From Alteriqipengyuania flavescens (GTDB lineage: Bacteria > Pseudomonadota > Alphaproteobacteria > Sphingomonadales > Sphingomonadaceae): 64,000 bases of DNA. Both the position numbers and the translations under genes were made by a program. Where the stretch lies: assembly GCF_030406725.1 (NCBI RefSeq), contig NZ_CP129107.1, forward strand, positions 1,964,501 to 2,028,500. The letters run 5' to 3'. Below the pieces are notes generated by a model, which saw nothing but the letters and a program-made list of their open reading frames with translations, made no database searches and was not told the origin of the DNA. Positions 36,638 through 46,106 of this stretch are shown piece by piece; the first letter of the stretch is position 1, and each line of letters opens with the position of its first letter.

Positions 36638-36679
36638 GCGGCACGCAGCCGGACCAGTTCGTCACGCCTGTGGCGTTGG

Positions 36680-36715
36680 AAAGGGCGCTCCGCCAAGCAG
36701 GGTGCCCTTTCTTTT
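36680..36715 (+). terminator. Rho-independent terminator after the small secreted protein
   Basis: AAAGGGC at 36680-36686 pairs with GCCCTTT at 36704-36710, and CTTTT follows. The loop is 17 bases and may fold further. The convergent rsmD gene ends at 36720. Confidence 0.75.
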
Positions 36716-36719
36716 GCGC

Positions 36720-37268
36720 TCAGTCCGGCAGGCGCAGCAGCCGGAGCATAGCCTTGCCGACCTTGCGTTCGGCCGCGATGTCGACCGCCTTGAAGCTCGC
36801 CTCCTCGTCCGCTGCGGTTTCCAGCGCGATCCAGGTCGCCGGGCCGATCCAGCCGAGCCGGGCAAGCCGGTCGATCGCCACCGCGCCCGCGCCGGTGTGA
36901 TAGGGCGGGTCCAGCAGAATCAGGTCGTGCGGAGCCTTCGCGGGTCCAAGCGACAGCACCGACCCCGCCTGGACGGCGAAGCGCGTGCGGTCGACCTTGA
37001 GCGAGGTTAGGTTCGCCCTGATCGCGTCGACCGCGCTGCGTTCCTGCTCCACGAACAGGCAATGCGCCGCGCCGCGCGACAGCGCCTCGATACCGAGCGC
37101 GCCGGAGCCGGCGAACAGGTCCGCCACGCTCAGGCCCTCGAAGCTGCCGAGGCGGCTGGCGAGCATGTTGAACAGCGTTTCGCGCGTCCGGTCCGCAGTG
37201 GGGCGCGTAGTCTCCCCTTTGGGCGCGACGAGCTTGCGACCGCGCCAGTCGCCGGCGACGATCCTCAC
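36720..37268 (-). CDS. rsmD: 16S rRNA (guanine(966)-N2)-methyltransferase RsmD
   Basis: The 182-residue product begins VRIVAGDWRGRKL, has the SAM-binding motif VADLFAGSGALGIEALSRGA and the catalytic DPPY motif in LILLDPPYHTG. It methylates G966 of 16S rRNA in the small subunit. A GTG start at 37268 overlaps the stop codon of the upstream pseudouridine synthase gene (GTGA), which fits the conserved start of the family. The frame is open further upstream, but that part is out-of-frame rluB sequence. The rluB-rsmD pair is probably translationally coupled. Confidence 0.93.
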   Translation of the reverse strand: MRIVAGDWRGRKLVAPKGETTRPTADRTRETLFNMLASRLGSFEGLSVADLFAGSGALGIEALSRGAAHCLFVEQERSAVDAIRANLTSLKVDRTRFAVQAGSVLSLGPAKAPHDLILLDPPYHTGAGAVAIDRLARLGWIGPATWIALETAADEEASFKAVDIAAERKVGKAMLRLLRLPD

Positions 37269-38020
37269 GCTTTCAGCTTCCGCCGCATCGCTTCGAGTGG
37301 GCCGCGGGGTACGATATCGACCTGCCCGCGGGGCAAATCGCTGAGTTCGAACGGGCCGTAGGCGGTGCGGACCAGCCGGTTCACCTGCAGGCCGAGATGT
37401 TCGAGGACATTGCGCACCTCGCGGTTCTTGCCTTCGGTCAGGGTCATTTCGATCCACTGGTTGCGGCCGCTGCTGCGTTCCAGGTTCGCGTCGATGGGGC
37501 CATAGCGCATGCCATCCACCGTGATCCCGGTCATCAGGTCCTCCAGCGTTTCCTGCGAAACCTCGCCGAAGGCGCGCGCCCGGTAAGTGCGCGGGATCTC
37601 GTTGCGCGGCAGTTCCAGCGCGCGCTTCAGTTCGCCGTCGTTGGTCAGCAGCAGCAGGCCTTCGGTGTTGTAGTCCAGCCGGCCGACCGGCATCACCCGC
37701 GGCGCATCCTTGGGCAGGGCGTTGCGCAGCGCGTCGTAAATCGTGGGCCGGCCTTTCGGATCGCGCTCCGCCGTCAGCAAGCCGGCGGGCTTGTGGAAGC
37801 GATAGAGGCGGGCGGGCGCGGGCTTTTCGACCGGCTTGCCGTCCACGCTGACGCCCTTGAGCGAAGTGAGCAGGGTCGCCGGTTTTTCGACCGGCTTGCC
37901 GTCGATGGCGATCCGGCCATCCTCGATCATCCGTTCCACTTCGCGGCGGCTGGCCACGCCGGCGCGCGCCAGCAACTTGGCGATGCGCTGCGGCGCGTCG
38001 GCTTCGTCTCGATTACTCAT
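37265..38020 (-). CDS. rluB: rRNA pseudouridine synthase (RsuA/RluB family)
   Basis: The protein has 251 residues, with an N-terminal S4 RNA-binding domain (RIAKLLARAGVASRREVERMI) and the catalytic motif GRLDYNTEGLLLLTND, whose aspartate is essential. It isomerises a uridine of 23S rRNA (U2605 if RluB). The ATG at 38020 gives the usual N-terminus. RsuA and RluE belong to the same family, so the site is inferred; the GTGA overlap with rsmD supports a ribosome-maturation role. The protein ends in a short basic tail (MRRKLKA). Confidence 0.85.
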   Translation of the reverse strand: MSNRDEADAPQRIAKLLARAGVASRREVERMIEDGRIAIDGKPVEKPATLLTSLKGVSVDGKPVEKPAPARLYRFHKPAGLLTAERDPKGRPTIYDALRNALPKDAPRVMPVGRLDYNTEGLLLLTNDGELKRALELPRNEIPRTYRARAFGEVSQETLEDLMTGITVDGMRYGPIDANLERSSGRNQWIEMTLTEGKNREVRNVLEHLGLQVNRLVRTAYGPFELSDLPRGQVDIVPRGPLEAMRRKLKA

Positions 38021-38166
38021 CCGCAGCGCCTTAGCGGGCATTGGCGGCGCGGCCAACGCTTGGTCGGACAATAGCGGCAACTGGTCGCGCAATCCGGATA
38101 AAAACCGTTGATGGACAGTTGGTTGGGTAAGTCGATCACGACATTACACCAATACAGGACATTATC

Positions 38167-38604
38167 ATGACCCAAGGACTCGCAACGCTCGAAACCCTCG
38201 CTGACACCGCGATCGACAGCACGCTCGGCTACGAAAAGGCGGCCGAGCGCGCTACCGATGCCAATCTGCAGAACACACTTCGCTCTGCGGGCGCCGAACG
38301 GCGTAAGGTCGTTAGCAGCTTGAACAACGAAATCAGTCGACTTGGCGGCACGCCCCGCCAGGATGGATCGTTTAGTGGCAGCGCCCACCGCGCATGGGTC
38401 GATATAACGACCATGTTCGGCGACAAGAACGAAAGCGCCGTCGAACGCGTCGAAGAAGGCGAAGATTACATCAAGGGCAAATTCCAGAGCGCGCTGGACG
38501 GCGATGACCTCCAGCCGGAAAGCCGCCAGGTCGTTCAGCAATGCTACGCCCAGATCTGCGAAGGCGAACGCATGAGCGACCGTCTCGGCTCGCAGTTTTC
38601 CTGA
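38167..38604 (+). CDS. PA2169 family four-helix-bundle protein (DUF2383)
   Basis: The 145-residue product is almost entirely alpha-helical. It has the PA2169/DUF2383 pattern GLATLETLADTAIDSTLGYEKAAE near the start, with long helices around ERRKVVSSLNNEISRLGG and EEGEDYIKGKFQSAL. The fold is ferritin-like, but the metal-ligand residues of ferritins are not evident. Family members are often linked to stress. The gene stands alone, with a ribosome-binding site that is not obvious. A perfect terminator follows. Confidence 0.85.
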   Translation: MTQGLATLETLADTAIDSTLGYEKAAERATDANLQNTLRSAGAERRKVVSSLNNEISRLGGTPRQDGSFSGSAHRAWVDITTMFGDKNESAVERVEEGEDYIKGKFQSALDGDDLQPESRQVVQQCYAQICEGERMSDRLGSQFS

Positions 38605-39831
38605 TCACTTGCAATTCGAGGGTAAGGCCCTCGGCGAAGACCCCGCTCGATCGAGCGGGGTCTTTTCGTTGGATGAGTTAACCTCGCGCAATTGCTCCGC
38701 GATCAATTCGGAGAAGCGCGCGATCCCGCTTTCAAGCGCGCCCAAGGTGATATGCTCGACCGCGCCGCTGGAAAGGCCCTGCTGGCCGAGTTCCGCGGCG
38801 CGGAAATCCTCGGACGCGAAGACGCTGCCGTCGAGCAGCGCCCAGCTACGCTCCCAGTGATCGCGGGCCTTGTCGGTCGCGGGCGGTTCGGGGATCAGCA
38901 TGAAATCCTCCACCAGCGTGTGGCCCACCGCCTGCGGCCACAGGGTCATGATGTTGATGTAGTCCGGGCTGGGAATTACGATTGCGCCGGGCAGCAACTG
39001 GTAGGCGAATGTCACGATCCGCCGCAGCGCTTCCATGTCGGAGAGGTCCACGCCCTCCATCTCGTCGATCCGGCCCACTGCGCTGCGCAGGTGCGGGCCG
39101 ATCTCGTCGCCTGCCGTTACCCCGTCGCGGAAGAACGGGCCGATGGTGCCGCTGTGCAGCCGCGTGACGTGATAGGATTCAAGGAAGGCATCCATGATCA
39201 GCTTCCAGTTCGCCGCCACCGAGTGGGTCTTACGGCGGAACAGGTGCAGGTCCGCCATGCCGAACGCGGCAAAATCCTCGCCCAGCGTGCGCGCGTGCGC
39301 GAAGTCGGCGTTGCCGATTGGGGAAAACCAGATCGCGCCGCCGCTCTCGATGCTCGGCAATTCGACGAGGCCGTGGGCGGACTTGTCGAGGCCGGGAAAC
39401 GTCTCGGGCCGGGGCAGGGCGAGCAGCTTGCCGTCGAGCCCGTAAGTCCATGCGTGGTAAGGGCAAACCAGCCGCGCTGCACTTTTCGGCTCATCGCCCT
39501 CGATCAGCCGCGTCCCGCGATGGCGGCACACGTTGAGGAAGACGCGCGCCGTCCCTTTCTTGTCGCGCGTGACCAGCAGCGGTTTGCCGGAAAGGTCGTG
39601 CGGCGCCGCCATGCCCGCTTGCGGCAGCAGCGCGGAGGGGGCGACCAGCTGGGGCATCCAGCCGTAGAGCGCGGCCATCTCCCGCTCGAAATGGGCATGA
39701 TCGGTGTAATCGCTGGCCGGCAGCGTCGACATCCCGCGATCCGCCCTGGTCGCACCTGCTGCCACCGCGCGGGCGAGGGCCAGCTGTCCGGCGGAAGGTG
39801 TTCGCCGCGCGGCGGTTGTGATTGCGTTCAT
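38605..39831 (-). CDS. Rieske aromatic ring-hydroxylating oxygenase alpha subunit
   Basis: The 408-residue protein has the Rieske [2Fe-2S] motif CRHRG plus CPYHAWTYG and the mononuclear-iron region DAFLESYHVTRLHSG, so the catalytic alpha subunit is complete. No beta subunit, ferredoxin or reductase gene is nearby; some family members work as alpha-only homotrimers. The ATG at 39831 has AAGGA seven bases upstream. The last ten or so codons run through the bidirectional terminator at 38637-38664, which is odd. The natural end may be earlier and the tail a read-through after loss of a stop codon. Confidence 0.88.
   Translation of the reverse strand: MNAITTAARRTPSAGQLALARAVAAGATRADRGMSTLPASDYTDHAHFEREMAALYGWMPQLVAPSALLPQAGMAAPHDLSGKPLLVTRDKKGTARVFLNVCRHRGTRLIEGDEPKSAARLVCPYHAWTYGLDGKLLALPRPETFPGLDKSAHGLVELPSIESGGAIWFSPIGNADFAHARTLGEDFAAFGMADLHLFRRKTHSVAANWKLIMDAFLESYHVTRLHSGTIGPFFRDGVTAGDEIGPHLRSAVGRIDEMEGVDLSDMEALRRIVTFAYQLLPGAIVIPSPDYINIMTLWPQAVGHTLVEDFMLIPEPPATDKARDHWERSWALLDGSVFASEDFRAAELGQQGLSSGAVEHITLGALESGIARFSELIAEQLREVNSSNEKTPLDRAGSSPRALPSNCK
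38637..38665. terminator. Perfect-palindrome bidirectional terminator
   Basis: AAGACCCCGCTCGA at 38637-38650 is the exact reverse complement of TCGAGCGGGGTCTT at 38651-38664, and more T follow. It can end the PA2169-family gene on the plus strand. It lies inside the 3' coding end of the Rieske oxygenase gene on the minus strand. Confidence 0.85.
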
Positions 39832-39899
39832 GCGCACATCCTTTAACTGCGGGTCACACTTTCGCACGAACCGGTGCGCAACACAATTTGGGGACGGGA

Positions 39900-41714
39900 A
39901 TGGCCGAGGCCGCAGCAGCAGAGAAAACGAAGCCGGGTTGGGGAGAGGTTTTCCGCTCCCTCAACAACCGCAAGAGCGGCTTCATGGTGCTGTTCGGCTT
40001 TGCTAGCGGCCTGCCCTTCGCCCTGTTTCTGGGCACGCTTTACGCCTGGCTGACCGAGGCGGAGGTGCCGCTGGAGACGATGGGCGTTTTTTCGCTGATC
40101 GGGCTGGCCTATGCCTTCCAGTTCATCTGGTCGCCGTTGATCGACAAGGTAAACCTCGGCCCGTTCCGCCGCTTCGGCAAGCGCAAGCAATGGATCGTGC
40201 CGGCCCAGATCCTGCTCGGTGCCATCCTCGTCACGATGAGCGTACTGGAGCCGAAAACGCAGCTCGGCTGGTTCTCGCTCCTCGCCGGAATCGGTGCCAT
40301 CGCCAGCGCGACGCAGGACATCGCCATTAACGCCTGGCGCATCGACGTTGCGGACGAGGAAGCCACGCTCGACATCCTCTCCACCATCTACCAGATGGGC
40401 TACCGCCTGGCCTCACTCGTTGGCGGCGCGCTCGGCCTGATCATCGCTGCGCGTATCGGCTGGCCGGAAACCTATTTGATCATGGGCGCCATCCTGCTGA
40501 CGATCGGCTTTTTCGGCACGTTCGCGCCCGACAGCGGCCGCGATACCAGTGCCATCGGCGCGACCGATCACGAACTGGCCGAGCTATACGCCCCAGGCGA
40601 AGTCGCCCCGGACGCCCGGCGCAAGGCGCTGTGGGCGGTACTGGCCCTGTGGGGCTGGGCGCTGCTGATCCTCGGCATCTTCATGGTCCGTGCCCTCGGC
40701 GGCTACGTGCCCATGCTGGCGACGATCCCGCTGGGCGGTGACATGGCGCTCGACCCCAACTGGCTATTCGGCATGTTCGCCCTGAACGAGGAAGGGCGTC
40801 CCGATCCCACTGAATTCACCGCGAAGATGGGCCCAGTCATCATCCTGGCCACCATCGTGCTTCCCGCTATCATCGCCGCATTGCTGGCAAAGGCGAAGCG
40901 GACCGGCGACGGGGTCATCCCGGCGGCAAGTGGCGAGGTAAGCGTTCCGGCGCGGTACGGCGCGCTCGACCACCTCTATCGCGCGCTGCTGCTGCCGCTG
41001 GTCGAATTCGTCGGACGGATGGGCTGGTCGCTGATGCTTATCCTTTCGCTGGTCCTGACGTACCGCATCTGCGACGCGATCTGGGGCACCTTTGCCTATC
41101 CGTTTTACCTCGGCGAGCTGAAATACACCAATGACGAGGTTGCCTTCGCGTCGAAATTCTTCGGCGTCGGGGCAGTCATCGCGGGGCTGGCATTCGGCGG
41201 ATACCTGCTGACGGTCATCGGCCGGATGGCGACGCTTACGATCGGCGCGATCTTGGCCGCGCTGACAAACCTGCTTTATGCAGATATGGCGGTCGGCGGC
41301 GCCAACATGCAGGCGGCAAGCGACGCCATCGGTTTCTCGTGGCTGATCGCCCACATGGCGCCTTTCGGGTCGGAAGGATTGCCGCGACTGACCTTCACCA
41401 TCATGTGGGAAAACCTCGCCATCGGAATTGCGGGCGCAGCCTATGTCGCGTGGCTTTCCTCCATCGTGTCGAAGAAGTACGCCGCCGTGCAGTATGCGCT
41501 GCTGTCCTCCCTCACGCTGCTGATCGGCACGCTGGGGCGCGGCGCGCTGGGCGAGATGATCGAGGACCAAGGATATTACTACGTTTTCATTCTCACCACC
41601 TTGATCGGCGGCATCGCCGTGGTGCTATGCATTGCTGAGTGGATAAGGGAAAAGCGCGCCGGGTCGAAAAGCGGCATCGTGACGCCTGACCACCAGGTCT
41701 CGGCAGGATCCTAG
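39900..41714 (+). CDS. AmpG-like MFS permease
   Basis: The 604-residue protein has about 12-14 membrane helices and the N-terminal signature GFASGLPFALFLGTLYAWL followed by SLIGLAYAFQFIWSPLIDK, as in AmpG. AmpG imports anhydro-muropeptides for murein recycling and thereby affects beta-lactamase induction. The protein is longer than Escherichia coli AmpG because of a charged loop after residue 200 and extra helices, a common form in sphingomonads. A lytic transglycosylase that would make its substrate is at 2455-4398. Its stop codon overlaps that of folC. Confidence 0.85.
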   Translation: MAEAAAAEKTKPGWGEVFRSLNNRKSGFMVLFGFASGLPFALFLGTLYAWLTEAEVPLETMGVFSLIGLAYAFQFIWSPLIDKVNLGPFRRFGKRKQWIVPAQILLGAILVTMSVLEPKTQLGWFSLLAGIGAIASATQDIAINAWRIDVADEEATLDILSTIYQMGYRLASLVGGALGLIIAARIGWPETYLIMGAILLTIGFFGTFAPDSGRDTSAIGATDHELAELYAPGEVAPDARRKALWAVLALWGWALLILGIFMVRALGGYVPMLATIPLGGDMALDPNWLFGMFALNEEGRPDPTEFTAKMGPVIILATIVLPAIIAALLAKAKRTGDGVIPAASGEVSVPARYGALDHLYRALLLPLVEFVGRMGWSLMLILSLVLTYRICDAIWGTFAYPFYLGELKYTNDEVAFASKFFGVGAVIAGLAFGGYLLTVIGRMATLTIGAILAALTNLLYADMAVGGANMQAASDAIGFSWLIAHMAPFGSEGLPRLTFTIMWENLAIGIAGAAYVAWLSSIVSKKYAAVQYALLSSLTLLIGTLGRGALGEMIEDQGYYYVFILTTLIGGIAVVLCIAEWIREKRAGSKSGIVTPDHQVSAGS

Positions 41715-43015
41715 TCCGGCATTTCATCGTTCAAGCGCAGGACCTCGCCCGCGAGGTACAGCGATCCTGCGATCAGCACCGGCAAGCCGTCGTCGGGCAG
41801 CGCTTCTAGTGCCTGTTCCACCGTTTCGCGGTTCATCGCGCGGGGGCAGACGTCTTCCGCCCTGTGGCTGACGTCGCCGGGCACCGGGACGACCTGCACC
41901 GTGGCGAGGTTTTCGCGCAACGGGCCGACGATGGCAGCGGGGTCCTTGCGCGCCAGCATGCCGAGCACGAGATGCAGCGGCTCGCTCCCGCTGAAATGTG
42001 TTGCCAGCACTTGGCCGGCGGAAGGGTTGTGCCCGCCGTCGAGCCAGACCGTGTGGCTTCTCCCCGCAAGCCGCGTCAGCGGACCGTCGCCCAGTTTCTG
42101 CAAGCGCGCGGGCCAGCGGGCGCGGCGGATGCCTTTCGCCAGGGCTTCGGGCGCAACGGTCACGTAATCCTGGTGGCGCAGCATGGCGACGGCGAGCGCG
42201 GCGTTTTCCGCCTGATGCTCGCCGCGCATGGCGGGCAGCGGCAGGACCAGCTCGCCGTGGCGGTCAGCGTAAGTGAGCACGTCGGTGACGCTGGCGTGCC
42301 AATGCGTGCCGCGCATCGCCAGCGGCGCGCCCGCTGCCATTGCCGCCCGCTCGATCTCCAGCTCGGCTTCCGGCGGGTAGGACAGGGTGACGAGCGAGCT
42401 GCCCGGCCGCACGATGCCCGCTTTTTCGAACGCGATACGCGCGAGCGGGGATGTGGGCAGGCCGTCCTCGGCGCGCAGCAGATACTCTTCGTGGTCGATG
42501 CCCAGCGCGGCGATGCCGCAGGCGGCGGGGCGCTTAAACACGTTGGTCGCATCCAGCCTGCCCCCAAGACCGACTTCGACGATCGCCGCGTCGGCCGGGG
42601 TCCGCGCGAAAGCGAGCAGGCTGGCGGCGGTCGAGACTTCGAAGAAACTGGTGCCGAGACCGTCCGACGCGTCGATCACCTCCTCCAGCAGGGCGGCGAG
42701 CGCTTCGTCCGAAATCACCTCCCCGGCCACCCGGATGCGCTCGTTGAAGCGCACGAGATGCGGGCTGGTGGAGACGTGCACGGTCTTGCCGTCCGCTTCC
42801 AGCATCGCGCGCAGGAAGGCGCAGGTCGAACCTTTGCCGTTGGTGCCCGCGACATGGAACACGGGCGGCAGGCGGTCCTGCGGATTGCCCAGCCTCTCCA
42901 GCAAGGCGCGGATCACCGAGGTGTCGAAACGCCCGTGCTGCAGCTTCATCCGCGCCAGCCGGTCGAGCTGGCGCTGGACGGCCGGGTCTTCGGAGGTCGC
43001 GAAATCCGCGACCAT
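41711..43015 (-). CDS. folC: Bifunctional dihydrofolate / folylpolyglutamate synthase
   Basis: The 434-residue Mur-ligase-family protein has the ATP-binding loop HVAGTNGKGSTCAFL, the TSPHLVRFNERIRV motif and WLDGGHNPSAG. It adds glutamate to dihydropteroate and extends the polyglutamate tail of folates. The ATG at 43015 lies five bases past the accD stop codon, so the two genes are in one operon; a longer upstream reading inside accD was rejected. It is the last gene of the run that starts at lapA. Confidence 0.93.
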   Translation of the reverse strand: MVADFATSEDPAVQRQLDRLARMKLQHGRFDTSVIRALLERLGNPQDRLPPVFHVAGTNGKGSTCAFLRAMLEADGKTVHVSTSPHLVRFNERIRVAGEVISDEALAALLEEVIDASDGLGTSFFEVSTAASLLAFARTPADAAIVEVGLGGRLDATNVFKRPAACGIAALGIDHEEYLLRAEDGLPTSPLARIAFEKAGIVRPGSSLVTLSYPPEAELEIERAAMAAGAPLAMRGTHWHASVTDVLTYADRHGELVLPLPAMRGEHQAENAALAVAMLRHQDYVTVAPEALAKGIRRARWPARLQKLGDGPLTRLAGRSHTVWLDGGHNPSAGQVLATHFSGSEPLHLVLGMLARKDPAAIVGPLRENLATVQVVPVPGDVSHRAEDVCPRAMNRETVEQALEALPDDGLPVLIAGSLYLAGEVLRLNDEMPD

Positions 43016-43020
43016 CGCCG

Positions 43021-43872
43021 TCAGGCCGCTTCCCGGTCGGGTTGCAGGAAATCGAGCAGCGTCGCGAGGCGCGCTTTCAGGTCCTTCCGCTCCACCACCA
43101 TGTCCACCATGCCGTGCTTGCGGAGGTATTCGGCGCGCTGGAACCCTTCGGGCAGCTTCTCGCGGATCGTATCCTGGATCACGCGCTGGCCGGCAAAGCC
43201 GATCAGGGCACCGGGCTCCGCGATATGGATATCGCCGAGCATGGCGTAGCTGGCCGTGACGCCGCCGGTGGTCGGATCGGTCAGCACGACGATATAGGGC
43301 AGGCCCGCTTCGCGCAGGCGGCGCGTCATCACAGTGGCCTTGGGCATCTGCATCAGGCTGAGAATGCCTTCCTGCATCCGCGCACCGCCCGCGGCGGTCA
43401 CCACGATGAAGGCGCATTTGCGGGTCAGCGCGCGCTGCGCGGCCTGGCAGAACGCCGTGCCAACGGCCATGCCCATGCTGCCGCCCATGAACTTGAAATC
43501 CTGCACGCCGACCACGGCCGGGTGGCCGTCGATCGTCCCGCTGCCGGCCGTGAACGCATCGTTATGCGGATTGGCGGCGCGCGCGGCCTTCAGCCGGTCG
43601 GTGTATTTCTTCGTATCCTTGAAGCGCAGGGGATCCTCGCGCACCTGCGGCGGGGAGAGCAGCTCATACCCATCGTCCAGCAGCAGCGACAACCGCCGGT
43701 CCGCGCCGATTCGGCCGTGGTGGTCGCAGCGCGGGCAGACGTTGAGATTCTCCTCGTACTCCTTGGAGAAGATCATCTCCGCGCAGTTGGGGCACTTCAC
43801 CCACAGGTTGTCGGGCGTGTCCTTCTTGGGAACGAAGGGCAGCGAATTGCGAACGCGATCTAGCCAGCTCAT
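43021..43872 (-). CDS. accD: Acetyl-CoA carboxylase carboxyltransferase subunit beta
   Basis: The 283-residue protein has an N-terminal zinc ribbon with C27, C30, C46 and C49, followed by a crotonase-type carboxyltransferase domain ([31 protein letters not shown]). With AccA it transfers the carboxyl group from biotin to acetyl-CoA in the first step of fatty acid synthesis. It starts three bases after trpA and is followed closely by folC. The trpA-accD-folC order is common in Alphaproteobacteria. AccA is not in this window. Confidence 0.96.
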   Translation of the reverse strand: MSWLDRVRNSLPFVPKKDTPDNLWVKCPNCAEMIFSKEYEENLNVCPRCDHHGRIGADRRLSLLLDDGYELLSPPQVREDPLRFKDTKKYTDRLKAARAANPHNDAFTAGSGTIDGHPAVVGVQDFKFMGGSMGMAVGTAFCQAAQRALTRKCAFIVVTAAGGARMQEGILSLMQMPKATVMTRRLREAGLPYIVVLTDPTTGGVTASYAMLGDIHIAEPGALIGFAGQRVIQDTIREKLPEGFQRAEYLRKHGMVDMVVERKDLKARLATLLDFLQPDREAA

Positions 43873-43875
43873 GGG

Positions 43876-44661
43876 TCAGCCCTTTCGCGCGGAATGGACG
43901 GCGTTGGCAAGCGCCTGCGTGAGCTCGCGCAGCTTTTCGGGCGCATCGTTACCATGCTCTCCCACGATCTCGACCAGGGCGGAGCCGACGACCACGCCGT
44001 CCGCGACCTGTGCGATGGCCGCAGCCTGTTCCGGAGTGCGGACCCCGAAGCCGACTGCCACCGGCAGGTCGGTAGCCGCCTTCAGTCGCGCGACGGCATC
44101 GGCGATGCTGGCCTGTGCGGCCTGCTGCTTGCCGGTAATCCCGGCGACGGAGACGTAATAGAGGAAGCCGTCCGACCCCTCCAACACCCGCGGTAGGCGC
44201 GCCGCATCGGTGGTGGGTGTGGACAGGCGGATGGGCGCAATGTTCTTCGCGCGCAGGGCCGGGCCGAGCGCCTCGTCCTCTTCGGGCGGGATGTCGACGC
44301 AGATGACCCCGTCGACGCCGGCCTTGGCGCATTCATCCGCAAACCATTCCGGACCGTGCCGGATCATCGGGTTGGCATATCCCATCAGCACCAGCGGAAC
44401 GTGCGGGTGGCGCGCGCGAAATTCGGCCGCATGGCGCAGCACGTCCGCGGTGGTGGTGCCGCCATTGAGCGCGCGGATATTCGCCGCCTGGATCGCGGGG
44501 CCATCGGCCATCGGATCGGTGAACGGCATGCCCAGCTCGATCACGTCCGCGCCGCCGGCGACCAGCGCGTCGAGATTGGCCGCCGTGTCGCCATCGCCCG
44601 CTGTGATGAAGCAGACGAGGGCTGGGTGCGGCTTGGCGAAGGCGGTAGAGAAGCGGGTCAT
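43876..44661 (-). CDS. trpA: Tryptophan synthase alpha chain
   Basis: The 261-residue TIM-barrel protein has the catalytic E42 in VIELGMPFTD and D53 in DPMADGP, and GFGVRTPEQA near the phosphate-binding end. It cleaves indole-3-glycerol phosphate to indole, which is channelled to TrpB. The start codon overlaps the stop of the 60-residue membrane-protein gene (ATGA), so it is translationally coupled to that gene rather than directly to trpB. Confidence 0.96.
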   Translation of the reverse strand: MTRFSTAFAKPHPALVCFITAGDGDTAANLDALVAGGADVIELGMPFTDPMADGPAIQAANIRALNGGTTTADVLRHAAEFRARHPHVPLVLMGYANPMIRHGPEWFADECAKAGVDGVICVDIPPEEDEALGPALRAKNIAPIRLSTPTTDAARLPRVLEGSDGFLYYVSVAGITGKQQAAQASIADAVARLKAATDLPVAVGFGVRTPEQAAAIAQVADGVVVGSALVEIVGEHGNDAPEKLRELTQALANAVHSARKG

Positions 44662-44840
44662 TCCGGCGATCTTCCAATCTTGTCGCGTAAGATTATCGAC
44701 GCAATGCCCAGTCCGATTTGTCCTCCACCTGCGAAGATTCCGAGATATAACCTCGTCTCATTGGTTGTGCCGATCACGGACCACAGCATGGCCGCGCCGG
44801 CGGCAATCATCACTAGCCCCAGGAACGCAAAGAACTTCAA
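44658..44840 (-). CDS. 60-residue membrane protein wedged between trpB and trpA
   Basis: A TTG start at 44840 overlaps the trpB stop (TTGA) and is preceded by GGGAGTGGAGAT, a good ribosome-binding region. The stop overlaps the trpA start (ATGA). Two hydrophobic segments (about residues 3-23 and 31-51) flank a short polar loop TTNETR, so both termini are probably on the same side of the membrane. No family was recognised. The overlaps on both sides argue that it is translated. It could be a small membrane anchor or a chance frame kept to couple trpB and trpA translation. Confidence 0.7.
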   Translation of the reverse strand: MKFFAFLGLVMIAAGAAMLWSVIGTTNETRLYLGIFAGGGQIGLGIASIILRDKIGRSPE

Positions 44841-46102
44841 ATCTCCACTCCCAGCTTTTCGGCGACGGTGAAGATGTCCTTGTCGCCGCGGCCGCACAGG
44901 TTGGCGAGGATGATGCTGTCCTGCGGCATCTCCTTCGCGCGCTTGGCGACTGCGGCGATCGCGTGGCTGGGTTCCAGCGCGGGGATGATGCCTTCCGTCC
45001 GGCAGAGGAGCTGGAAGGCGTCCAGCGCCTCCTTGTCCGTGATCGCGGTGTATTCCACGCGGCCCGTGTCCTTAAGCCAGGCGTGTTCCGGCCCGATGCC
45101 GGGATAGTCGAGGCCGGCGCTGATCGAGTGGCCCTCGGTGATCTGGCCGTCCTCGTCCTGCAGCAGGTAGGTGCGGTTGCCGTGTAGGACTCCCGGATGG
45201 CCGCCCAACAGGCTGGCGGCGTGCTCATCGCCATCGAGCCCGTGCCCGGCGGCCTCCACGCCCAGCATTCCTACATCGCTATCGTCCAGGAACGGGTGGA
45301 ACAGTCCCAGCGCATTCGACCCCCCGCCGATGCAGGCAACGAGCAGATCTGGAAGGCGTCCTGTGCGCAGCTCTATCTGCGCTTTAGCTTCCTTGCCGAT
45401 CACGCTCTGGAAATCGCGCACCAGCTCCGGATAGGGATGCGGCCCCGCGGCGGTGCCGATGATGTAGAACGTGTCCGAAACATTGGCGACCCAGTCGCGC
45501 AGCGCCTCGTTCATCGCGTCCTTCAGCGTGCCGCGCCCGGCCGTGACGGGCACGATTTCCGCGCCGAGCAGCTTCATCCGGAACACGTTGGGCGATTGCC
45601 GCCGGACGTCTTCCGCGCCCATGTAGACGACGCAGGGCAGGCCGAAGCGTGCGCAGACGGTGGCCGTGGCGACCCCGTGCTGGCCCGCGCCGGTTTCCGC
45701 GATGATGCGCGTCTTGCCCATGCGCATCGCCAGCAGGATCTGCCCGATGCAGTTGTTGATCTTGTGCGCGCCGGTGTGGTTGAGTTCGTCGCGCTTGAAC
45801 CAGACTTGCGCGCCCATTCCCGCACCTGCGTCCTTGCGCAGTTCCTCGGTCAGCCGCTCCGCGTAATAAAGCGGGGAAGGGCGGCCGACGTAATGTTCGA
45901 GCAGGCCGTCGAACTGTTCCTGGAAAGCGGGGTCCGCATGCGCCGCGCGGTATTCGCGCTCCAGATCGAGTACCAGCGGCATCAGCGTTTCGGCGACGTA
46001 GCGGCCGCCGTAATCGCCGAAATGGCCACGCGAATCCGGCATTTGCCGAAAGCTGTTCGCTTTCGAAGGGGGCATGGTGCTGGAAGGATTGGCTGAGTTC
46101 AT
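44837..46102 (-). CDS. trpB: Tryptophan synthase beta chain
   Basis: The 421-residue PLP enzyme has the Schiff-base lysine K114 in HTGAHKINN, the [16 protein letters not shown] segment and the phosphate-binding GGGSNA motif. It joins indole and serine to give tryptophan. The ATG at 46102 is four bases after the trpF stop codon, and a longer frame through trpF was rejected. Its last codons overlap the TTG of the small membrane-protein gene. Confidence 0.96.
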   Translation of the reverse strand: MNSANPSSTMPPSKANSFRQMPDSRGHFGDYGGRYVAETLMPLVLDLEREYRAAHADPAFQEQFDGLLEHYVGRPSPLYYAERLTEELRKDAGAGMGAQVWFKRDELNHTGAHKINNCIGQILLAMRMGKTRIIAETGAGQHGVATATVCARFGLPCVVYMGAEDVRRQSPNVFRMKLLGAEIVPVTAGRGTLKDAMNEALRDWVANVSDTFYIIGTAAGPHPYPELVRDFQSVIGKEAKAQIELRTGRLPDLLVACIGGGSNALGLFHPFLDDSDVGMLGVEAAGHGLDGDEHAASLLGGHPGVLHGNRTYLLQDEDGQITEGHSISAGLDYPGIGPEHAWLKDTGRVEYTAITDKEALDAFQLLCRTEGIIPALEPSHAIAAVAKRAKEMPQDSIILANLCGRGDKDIFTVAEKLGVEI

Positions 46103-46106
46103 GGGG

